Assembly (NCBI GenBank): GCA_964561235.1 | Contig: CAZLOV010000033.1 | Location: 1 to 19,020, forward strand | Reading direction: 5' to 3' | Length of the DNA stretch: 19,020 nt | DNA from: JBCBSP01 sp964561235 | GTDB taxonomy: Bacteria; Pseudomonadota; Alphaproteobacteria; Caulobacterales; Maricaulaceae | Shown here: positions 7,092 through 12,918 of the stretch, piece after piece | Position numbering within the stretch: the first letter of the stretch is position 1 | Layout: each line of letters begins with the position of its first letter | Notes under the pieces: generated by a model | Told to the model about the DNA's origin: nothing | What the model saw: only the letters and a program-made list of their open reading frames with translations | Databases searched by the model: none | Position numbers and translations under genes: made by a program

Positions 7092-7102
7092 GGGATGCAA
7101 GC
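7092..7102 (+). repeat. GGGATGCAAGC motif, copy 3
   Basis: It reads GGGATGCAAGC on the plus strand, ending three bases before the sqdB-like ATG at 7106. It therefore occupies the place where a ribosome site would normally be; only GGGG at 7091-7094 resembles one. Read as RNA, the motif's own ATG opens a four-codon frame (ATG CAA GCA ACA TGA) whose stop overlaps the sqdB start. Confidence 0.6.
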
Positions 7103-7105
7103 AAC

Positions 7106-8293
7106 ATGAAAGTGATCGTTCTGGGCGGCGACGGGTTCTGCGGCTGGCCGACGGCCCTTCATCTGTCGAATCTGGGCCACGAGGTGGTGATCGTCGACAA
7201 TCTGTCGCGCCGGAACATCGACATCGAACTCGAGGTCGACAGCCTCACGCCCATCCGCCCGATCGGCGAGCGCCTGGCCGCCTGGAAGGAAATCACCGGC
7301 AAGACGATCGCCTTCCACCGGCTCAATATCGGCAAGGACTACCAGGAGCTTGTCGATCTCCTGATGTCTGAAAAGCCCGACGCGATCGTGCACTTCGCCG
7401 AACAGCGCGCCGCGCCGTATTCGATGAAGTCAGCGCGCCACAAGCGCTACACCGTCGACAATAATCTCAACGCCACCAATGACGTGCTGGCGGCGATCGT
7501 GGAGACCGGGCTCGACATCCATCTCGTGCATCTCGGCACGATGGGCGTCTACGGCTACGGCACCGCGGGCATGAAGATCCCGGAAGGTTATCTGCGGGTC
7601 AAAGTGGAGACGTCGGAAGGTCTCAAGGAACAGGAAATCCTGTATCCGGCAAACCCCGGCTCCATTTACCACATGACCAAGACCCAGGATCAGCTTTTCT
7701 TCTACTTCTACAACAAGAACGATAAGGTGAAGATCACCGACCTGCACCAAGGCATCGTCTGGGGCACCCAGACCGCCGAAACGAAGATGGACGACCGCCT
7801 GATCAACCGCTTCGACTATGACGGCGATTACGGCACGGTGCTGAACCGCTTCCTGATGCAGGCCGCCATCGACTTCCCGCTCACCGTGCACGGCACCGGC
7901 GGACAGACGCGCGCCTTCATCCACATCCAGGACACGGTGAAGTGCATCGAGCTGGCGATCACCAACCCGCCCCAGACCGGAGAGAAGGTGCGCATCCTCA
8001 ACCAGATGACCGAAACCCACCGCGTTCGCGACCTTGCCGCGATGATCGCCGAACTGACCGGCGCGGAGGTCGCGCGCCTGCCCAATCCGCGCAACGAGGC
8101 GGACGAGAACGATCTGCACGTGGAAAACGAGACCTTCCTGTCGCTGGGCCTCGATCCGATCACGCTCAAGGCCGGCCTCATGGAGGAGGTCGCCGAGATC
8201 GCGCGCAAGTATTCCAGCCGGTGCGACCGCTCCAAGGTGAAGTCGGTCTCCTTCTGGAACAAGGAACGCGAAGCCGCCCAGCAGGGCGCCTAG
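7106..8293 (+). CDS. sqdB: UDP-sulfoquinovose synthase (SqdB-like)
   Basis: A 395-residue extended short-chain dehydrogenase. SqdB/SQD1 makes UDP-sulfoquinovose from UDP-glucose and sulfite, the head-group donor of the sulfolipid SQDG. The NAD-binding motif GGDGFCGW is at 7-14. The stretch EQRAAPYSM (99-107) matches the EQRSAPYSM stretch of SQD1, including the Arg near the sulfite site. The catalytic set is Thr145 (LGTMGVYG), Tyr188 and Lys192 (YHMTK). GGQTRAFIHIQDTV (265-278) and LPNPRNEADEN (325-335) also match. The ATG at 7106 is chosen because it starts the Rossmann strand MKVIVLGGDG; an upstream in-frame ATG would add 58 unlikely residues. No sqdC, sqdD or sqdX glycosyltransferase is nearby, so sulfolipid synthesis is inferred, and a role in another sulfosugar or glycan is possible. 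Confidence 0.82.
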   Translation: MKVIVLGGDGFCGWPTALHLSNLGHEVVIVDNLSRRNIDIELEVDSLTPIRPIGERLAAWKEITGKTIAFHRLNIGKDYQELVDLLMSEKPDAIVHFAEQRAAPYSMKSARHKRYTVDNNLNATNDVLAAIVETGLDIHLVHLGTMGVYGYGTAGMKIPEGYLRVKVETSEGLKEQEILYPANPGSIYHMTKTQDQLFFYFYNKNDKVKITDLHQGIVWGTQTAETKMDDRLINRFDYDGDYGTVLNRFLMQAAIDFPLTVHGTGGQTRAFIHIQDTVKCIELAITNPPQTGEKVRILNQMTETHRVRDLAAMIAELTGAEVARLPNPRNEADENDLHVENETFLSLGLDPITLKAGLMEEVAEIARKYSSRCDRSKVKSVSFWNKEREAAQQGA

Positions 8294-8338
8294 ACGCTCC
8301 GCGCACTTAGCGGCGGGATTCCGGCCGGTCCGGCGTAT

Positions 8339-8366
8339 CCTTCCTGACGCAACTGCGTGAGGAAGG
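8339..8366 (+). promoter_or_regulatory. Hairpin hiding the DUF1800 ribosome binding site
   Basis: CCTTCCT (8339-8345) pairs fully with AGGAAGG (8360-8366). An inner stem ACGC/GCGT (8347-8350 with 8355-8358) lies across one G-G mismatch, and the loop is AACT. The right arm is the whole Shine-Dalgarno of the next gene, whose ATG is at 8371. Sequestration would limit translation until the stem melts or is bound. Alternatively the stem, followed only by TTT, could be a weak terminator for sqdB. Confidence 0.6.
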
Positions 8367-8370
8367 TTTG

Positions 8371-9732
8371 ATGACCGCGCTCCATGCCGCCATCGCGGCG
8401 ACCCGATTCGGCCTTGGCGCCCGGCCCGGCGAGATCGAGGCCGCCGTCCGTGATCCGCAGGCCTGGCTTCTGGCCCAGCTGGACGCGCGGGGCGCGCCGC
8501 TGCCCGGCGTGCCGTCCTCTCAGGAGGCGCTCGCGGCCACGCGCGCTTATCTGCAGGACATCCAGCGCCTCCAGCGCGAGGGCGGCAGCGATCTTGAAGA
8601 CCTTCAGGCGATGGTGCGCCGTCAGGTGCGCGAGCCGCGGGTCGCCCATGTCGCTGCGCGCACCGAGGCGGCGCTTCAGGCCGGAACGAGCTTCCGCGAG
8701 CGCTGGATCCGCTTCTGGTCGAACCATTTCTCCGTCTCCGGAAACGGCGCGCAGGAGGCGATGGTTGCGCCTACGCTGGAGAGCGAGGCGATCCGCACCC
8801 ACGCCTTTTCGGATTTCGCGACGCTGCTTCGCGAAGCCGAGCTGCACCCGGCAATGCTGGTCTATCTCGACAACGCCGCCTCCGTCGGTCCGAACAGCCG
8901 CGCCGGCCGCCGCGTGGGGCGGGGACTGAACGAAAACCACGCCCGCGAAATCCTTGAACTGCACACGCTCGGCGTCGGCGGCGGGTATGATCAGGCCGAT
9001 GTCGAAAGCTTCGCGCGCATCCTCACCGGCTGGACCGTCGGCCGGCCGCGCCTTCACAACGCGGATCAGCTCGACAGGGCGATCTTCGACGCCCGGCTGC
9101 ACGAGCCCGGCCCCCAGACCCTGCTCGGCCGGCGGTTTACCGGCGACGGGCCGGACAAGGCGCGCGACGCCCTCGACTTTCTGGCCGCGCAGCCGCAAAC
9201 CCGCCGCTTCGTTTCCACCAAGCTCGCGCGGCACTTCTTCGAGGACGACCCGAAAGAGGCCGACATCGCGCATATCGAAGCCGCGTGGGCGGCCTCGGAC
9301 GGCGACCTCAAGACGATCGCACGCGCGGTCGTGACCGCCCCCTCCGCGTTCGATCCGGAGGCGAAGAAATTCAAGACGCCGGAGGAGTTTCTGATCTCGG
9401 TCCTGCGCGGCATGGACGCCGACGCGCCGCCTGCGCGCGGCATCGGCGGCAGCTATGCAGCCATCGGCCAGTTGCCCTTCACCGCGCCCAGCCCGGAAGG
9501 CTGGCCCGATCGCGAGGAGGACTGGGCCGGCCCGGACGCCCTGCTCAAGCGGGTGGAATACGTCAACACGCTGGCCGAACGCGTCGGGCCGGCCGGGCGT
9601 CCGCGCGAGCGCGGTCCGCAGATCCTCGGCCAACGCCTGAGCGCGCGCACCGCCGAGGCGATCGCCCGCGCGGAGAGCACCGAGCAGGGCCTGGTGCTTC
9701 TCTTCATGTCCCCCGATTTCCTGCGCCGTTAA
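8371..9732 (+). CDS. DUF1800 family protein
   Basis: A 453-residue member of the DUF1800 family, whose biochemical role is not established. Family landmarks are the N-terminal HAAIAATRFGLGARPGE (5-21), RWIRFWSNHFSVS (111-123), the most conserved block GLNENHAREILELHTLG (185-201) running into ESFARILTGWT (212-222), LARHFFEDDP (285-294) and the C-terminal LFMSPDFLRR (444-453). The ATG at 8371 is preferred over the TTG directly before it because of spacing from AGGAAGG. No clear signal peptide is visible. The DUF1501 gene begins 14 bases after its stop. DUF1800-DUF1501 is a pairing I know from many bacterial genomes, so the two probably work together, perhaps at or outside the inner membrane (inference). 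Confidence 0.9.
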   Translation: MTALHAAIAATRFGLGARPGEIEAAVRDPQAWLLAQLDARGAPLPGVPSSQEALAATRAYLQDIQRLQREGGSDLEDLQAMVRRQVREPRVAHVAARTEAALQAGTSFRERWIRFWSNHFSVSGNGAQEAMVAPTLESEAIRTHAFSDFATLLREAELHPAMLVYLDNAASVGPNSRAGRRVGRGLNENHAREILELHTLGVGGGYDQADVESFARILTGWTVGRPRLHNADQLDRAIFDARLHEPGPQTLLGRRFTGDGPDKARDALDFLAAQPQTRRFVSTKLARHFFEDDPKEADIAHIEAAWAASDGDLKTIARAVVTAPSAFDPEAKKFKTPEEFLISVLRGMDADAPPARGIGGSYAAIGQLPFTAPSPEGWPDREEDWAGPDALLKRVEYVNTLAERVGPAGRPRERGPQILGQRLSARTAEAIARAESTEQGLVLLFMSPDFLRR

Positions 9733-9746
9733 GGGAGGCGTCCGCA

Positions 9747-10946
9747 ATGACCCGCATCCTTACCCCCAGCCGCCGCTTCCTGCTCCAGGCCGGCGCCGGC
9801 GCGGCGCTCGCCGCGCCGTTTTCTTCCGCCGCCTTCGCCCGCACCCGGCGCGCGGACGGCCGCAAGCTCGTCCTGATCATCCTGCGTGGCGCGCTCGACG
9901 GTCTCGCCGCCGCCGCCCCGCAAGCCGACCCGCGATATGAAGCCCTTCGCGGCCGCCTCGCCTATGAAGGCGGCGCCGACCTCGGCGAAGGGTTCCGGCT
10001 GCATCCCTCCATGCCGGTGCTGGGCGAAATGTGGCGCGGCGGCGAGCTCAAGATCGCCCACGCCGTCGCCAGCCCCTATCGCGAACGCTCCCATTTCGAC
10101 GGGCAGGACGTGCTCGAACACGGCGGCGAGGAAACCGGCGCGCTGCGCGACGGCTGGCTCAACCGCACCTTGCAGCTGATGGGCGCAGACGCACCAGGCG
10201 CTGTCGGTGTCGGCCCCGCGATCCCGCTGGTCCTGCGCGGCCCGGCGGAGGCCTCAAGCTGGGCGCCGGCGGTTCTTCCGTCTGCGGATGAAGCGACGAT
10301 TTTCCGGCTGATGGATCTTTACCAGCACGACCCCGCCCTGTCTGACGCTCTGGCTGCGGCGATCGCCACCGAACAGGCGGCCGAAGGCATGACCGGGATG
10401 GAGGACGGGGGCCGAAGGGGTCTGCGCGGCGGCGGTCCGAACGCCTATGCCGAGCTCGCCGGCGCGGCTGCAAACCTGCTCACCGCGCCTGACGGTCCGG
10501 ATCTCGCCGTCCTCGGCTTCGACGGCTGGGACACGCACGTCAACCAGGGCGCCGAGACGGGACAGCTCGCCAACCGGCTTGCAGGGCTTGATGCGGCGGT
10601 TGCGGCGCTGAAGCGCGGGCTGGGCGCGCGCTGGGAGACCGCCGCTGTGCTCATCGTCACCGAGTTCGGGCGGACGGTGCGCGTCAACGGCGCAAACGGC
10701 ACCGACCACGGCACGGGCGGCGCCGCCTTCCTGACCGGCGGCGCGGCCTCGGGCTCGGGTTTTGTCGGCGACTGGCCGGGTCTTGGACGCCTGTACGAAG
10801 ACCGCGACCTCTATCCCGCCAATGACCTGCGCAGCCTGTTAAAGGGCGTGCTGAGCGAGCACTGGGGGCTTGACCGCAACGACCTCGATCGCACGGTCTT
10901 TCCCGGCGGCGCGGACGCGCCGGCGTTTTCCGGGCTGATCGGCTGA
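9747..10946 (+). CDS. DUF1501 family protein with Tat signal
   Basis: A 399-residue protein of the DUF1501 family, distantly related to the alkaline phosphatase/sulfatase fold; its substrate is unknown. It opens with a twin-arginine signal: SRRFLL at 8-13, a hydrophobic Ala/Gly-rich segment, and probable cleavage after AFA near residue 31. It should therefore be exported already folded, typical of proteins that bind a cofactor or metal inside the cell. Family motifs are LIILRGALDGL (43-53), YRERSHFDGQDVLE (111-124), GFDGWDTHVNQ (257-267) and TEFGRTVRVNG (305-315), followed by GTDHG (318-322). The His/Asp-rich motifs would suit a metal-dependent hydrolase (inference). The ATG has GGGAGG eight bases upstream. 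Its TGA directly abuts the stop of argE on the other strand. Confidence 0.9.
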   Translation: MTRILTPSRRFLLQAGAGAALAAPFSSAAFARTRRADGRKLVLIILRGALDGLAAAAPQADPRYEALRGRLAYEGGADLGEGFRLHPSMPVLGEMWRGGELKIAHAVASPYRERSHFDGQDVLEHGGEETGALRDGWLNRTLQLMGADAPGAVGVGPAIPLVLRGPAEASSWAPAVLPSADEATIFRLMDLYQHDPALSDALAAAIATEQAAEGMTGMEDGGRRGLRGGGPNAYAELAGAAANLLTAPDGPDLAVLGFDGWDTHVNQGAETGQLANRLAGLDAAVAALKRGLGARWETAAVLIVTEFGRTVRVNGANGTDHGTGGAAFLTGGAASGSGFVGDWPGLGRLYEDRDLYPANDLRSLLKGVLSEHWGLDRNDLDRTVFPGGADAPAFSGLIG

Positions 10947-12119
10947 TCAGGACGCGCTCAGACGCTCGCGCAAGCCGTCGAGAAACTGCAGGCAGGCGCC
11001 AAGCTGGCTGATCGCGATGAACTCGTCCGGCTGATGGGCCTGGGCGATCGAGCCCGGCCCGCACACCACGGCGGAAAAACCCGCGCGCTGGAACTGGCCG
11101 CCCTCGGTGCCGAAGGAAACGGTGCGTTCCGCATTGTCGCCGGTGAGCGCGCGCGCGAGCGTTTCCGCTTCGCCGCCGGGTTCCGGAGCCAGAGCGGGCA
11201 CGTTGGACAGGATCTCCACCGTGACCCAGGCCTCAGGCGCGGTCCTGCGCATCTCCGCCTGCAGGGCTGCAGCGCGCGCCTTCAGGCGCTCGCCGAGGCC
11301 CGGACCGTCATCCCACGGCGCCGGGCGCATCAGGGCTTCAAACCAGGCGTCCCGGGCAAGGATGTTCACCGCCGTGCCGCCGCCCATGCGCCCGATGGTG
11401 AGCGTGCCGGCGGGCGGGTCGAACGGGCTGTCGGCCGGGGCGGCGGCGGCCAGCGCGGCGGCTTCCTGGCTGAGCCAGTGCATCAGCTCGACGACGTGCG
11501 TGACCGCGCATGCCCCGTCATGGATCAGGCTGGAGTGGGCTTCCCTGCCCCTCACCTCGACACGGACGGAAAACAGGCCCTTGTGGCCGGAGACGACTTT
11601 CATGTCCGTGGGCTCGCCGACGATCACACAGGACGGTCTTGGCGCACTCCCGGCGATGCGCTCGATCATGGCGGGCGCGCCCAGGCAACCGACCTCCTCG
11701 TCGTAGGAGATGGCAAAATGCACCGGCCGTCTCAGCGGCGCTGCGGCGAACGCCTCCGCGGAGGCCAGCGCGCAGGCGATGAAGCCCTTCATGTCGCAGG
11801 CGCCGCGCCCGTACAGCCGGCCTTCGCGTTGCGTGAGCGCGAAGGGATCAGACGACCAGTCCTGGCCGTCGACCGGCACGACGTCGGAATGGCCCGAGAG
11901 CACGACCCCGCCGTCGGTTTCGGGGCCCAGCACCGCATGCAGGTTCGCCTTGGCGCCGTCGGCGCTGACGATCCGCTCGCAGCGCGCGCCGAGCCCCGAC
12001 AGGAACGCCTCGACATACGCGATGAGGGCGAGATTGGAATCGCGAGACGTGGTGTCGAAGGCGACGAGCCGGGAGAGCGTCTCGACCGCCGCCTTCAGGC
12101 GCGGGTGCTCAGCGGCCAT
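10947..12119 (-). CDS. argE: Acetylornithine deacetylase (ArgE, M20 family)
   Basis: A 390-residue M20 zinc hydrolase. ArgE removes acetate from N-acetylornithine to give ornithine in arginine synthesis. Metal ligands and catalytic residues are visible: His77 in LSGHSDVVP, Asp109 in GRGACDMKG, Glu141/Glu142 in SYDEEVGCLG, Glu169 in VGEPTD, and His362 in AQAHQPDEF. The dimerisation-domain motif GREAHSSL is at 191-198. VDGQDWSSDPF and YDEEVGCLGAP are characteristic of the alphaproteobacterial ArgE type I remember. The ATG at 12117-12119 lies inside the last codons of the FKBP gene (11-base overlap), so the two are probably coupled. A longer in-frame extension upstream is antisense-like and Arg-rich, and is rejected. 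In this peptidase-rich setting, a role on other N-acyl amino acids or dipeptides is possible. Confidence 0.88.
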   Translation of the reverse strand: MAAEHPRLKAAVETLSRLVAFDTTSRDSNLALIAYVEAFLSGLGARCERIVSADGAKANLHAVLGPETDGGVVLSGHSDVVPVDGQDWSSDPFALTQREGRLYGRGACDMKGFIACALASAEAFAAAPLRRPVHFAISYDEEVGCLGAPAMIERIAGSAPRPSCVIVGEPTDMKVVSGHKGLFSVRVEVRGREAHSSLIHDGACAVTHVVELMHWLSQEAAALAAAAPADSPFDPPAGTLTIGRMGGGTAVNILARDAWFEALMRPAPWDDGPGLGERLKARAAALQAEMRRTAPEAWVTVEILSNVPALAPEPGGEAETLARALTGDNAERTVSFGTEGGQFQRAGFSAVVCGPGSIAQAHQPDEFIAISQLGACLQFLDGLRERLSAS

Positions 12120-12603
12120 CGCTGTCTTCAGCAGGCGCGTCGTCGGCCGCGCGGCCCGGAAGACCCAGAAGCTCGACCTTGAAGACAAGCGCGGAATTCG
12201 GCGGGATCGGCCCGCCCGGAGTGCCGCGTTCGCCATAGGCGAGCTCCGGCGGGATCATCAGGGTCCAGCTTTCTCCGACCTTCATCTCCGGCAGGGCTTG
12301 CACCCAGCCGCGGATCAGCCGGTCGGAAGGAAACACCGCGGGCTGCTCGCGTTCATAGGAGCTGTCGAACACCGTGCCGTCGGGCAGCCGGCCTTCGTAA
12401 TGCACCTGGACCAGCTCGCCGGAATTGGGACTGGGCGCCGCGTCATTGACCGCCTGGTCGATGCGGAACATCAGCCCGTTCTCGAAGGAATACACGCACG
12501 GCGCCGCAGCGGCGTGCTCGAGGAAGGCCGAGGCGACGGCGGCGTTGGCGGTCGGCGCGTCGGCGTCCTGCGCGACGTCCGGTGCAGTAAAGCTCACAAT
12601 CAC
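12109..12603 (-). CDS. FKBP-type peptidyl-prolyl cis-trans isomerase
   Basis: From a GTG at 12603 this gives 164 residues. The FKBP fold spans about 62-147 with its active-site set intact: Tyr69 (VHYEG), Asp80 (FDSS), Phe91 (VFPSD), Trp100 (IRGWVQAL), Tyr123 (LAYGERG) and Phe141 (LVFKVELL). The region before it (TANAAVASAFLEHAAAAPCV) resembles the helical linker of exported FkpA/Mip-like proteins, yet this reading has no signal peptide. A lipoprotein leader lies directly upstream in the same frame, cut off by one TAA at 12619-12621. Either the gene is broken, or the TAA is a sequencing error, or the FKBP is made by re-initiation at the GTG 15 bases after the stop, helped by AAGGCGAG. It overlaps argE by 11 bases. 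Confidence 0.85.
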   Translation of the reverse strand: MIVSFTAPDVAQDADAPTANAAVASAFLEHAAAAPCVYSFENGLMFRIDQAVNDAAPSPNSGELVQVHYEGRLPDGTVFDSSYEREQPAVFPSDRLIRGWVQALPEMKVGESWTLMIPPELAYGERGTPGGPIPPNSALVFKVELLGLPGRAADDAPAEDSDGR

Positions 12604-12618
12604 GTCCGACGTCTCGCC

Positions 12619-12813
12619 TTAGCAGGCGCGCGCATCGGCCACCACGGCGCTTGCAGCGGCCGGCATGCCGGTTTCCGTGCCGGCGGCTTCAGCCGTTTCG
12701 GTTTCGGTTTCGGTTTCAGCCTCTGCGGCCTCGTTCGAGCCGCCGCAGGCAGCCAGCGTCATGGCGAGGGCGGAGGCGGCGAGGATCGAAAGACCCATTG
12801 GGGAGGAAGACAT
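12619..12813 (-). CDS. Short lipoprotein leader, same frame as FKBP
   Basis: A 64-codon frame begins at the ATG at 12811-12813 with a textbook lipoprotein signal: a hydrophobic stretch SILAASALAMT, then the lipobox LAAC with Cys23 followed by GGS. An acidic, Ala/Glu/Thr-rich linker follows, then TAA. Lipidation would anchor it to the periplasmic membrane face. Nothing after the linker looks like a domain. The next in-frame sequence is the FKBP, which otherwise lacks export information, so the two probably made one lipoprotein of about 234 residues. No good ribosome site is visible before the ATG; the bases upstream (CCGGATTTGTCTC) are poor, and the alternative ATG at codon 6 is no better. A free-standing small lipoprotein is the other reading. 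Confidence 0.6.
   Translation of the reverse strand: MSSSPMGLSILAASALAMTLAACGGSNEAAEAETETETETAEAAGTETGMPAAASAVVADARAC
12695..12718. repeat. Hexanucleotide tandem repeat (GTTTCG)x4
   Basis: Four copies of GTTTCG, the last ending in A, encode the alternating Glu-Thr run of the lipoprotein linker on the minus strand. Because the unit is six bases, gain or loss of copies would change linker length without shifting the frame. Confidence 0.8.
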
Positions 12814-12858
12814 GAGACAAATCCGGAACTGGCTGAAAAACAGGGCGATGAAGGCTCC

Positions 12859-12900
12859 AAGGCGGCGCGTCCGGTCCTGGCCGGGACCGGACGCGGCCTT
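12859..12900 (-). terminator. Strong hairpin after the S9 peptidase gene
   Basis: A 12-bp perfect stem (12866-12877 with 12884-12895) around a six-base loop is extended by an outer AAGGC/GCCTT pair beyond a two-base bulge. It starts 19 bases after the S9 peptidase stop, on the same strand. The position and stability suggest a transcription terminator or a 3'-end stabiliser. A run of T does not follow directly; T5 occurs only further on, at about 12837-12841. Confidence 0.55.
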
Positions 12901-12918
12901 GATAAGGCGTGGCGGAGC

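Noticed and set aside
6932..7105. A 58-residue N-terminal extension of the sqdB-like protein
   Set aside because: The Rossmann fold begins exactly at the ATG at 7106. The extension is Ala/Arg-rich, unlike SqdB N-termini, and overlaps the gap leader elements.
8290..9747. A 485-codon open frame on the minus strand over DUF1800
   Set aside because: It is the antisense mirror of a gene with clear DUF1800 motifs, a ribosome site and a paired DUF1501 gene.
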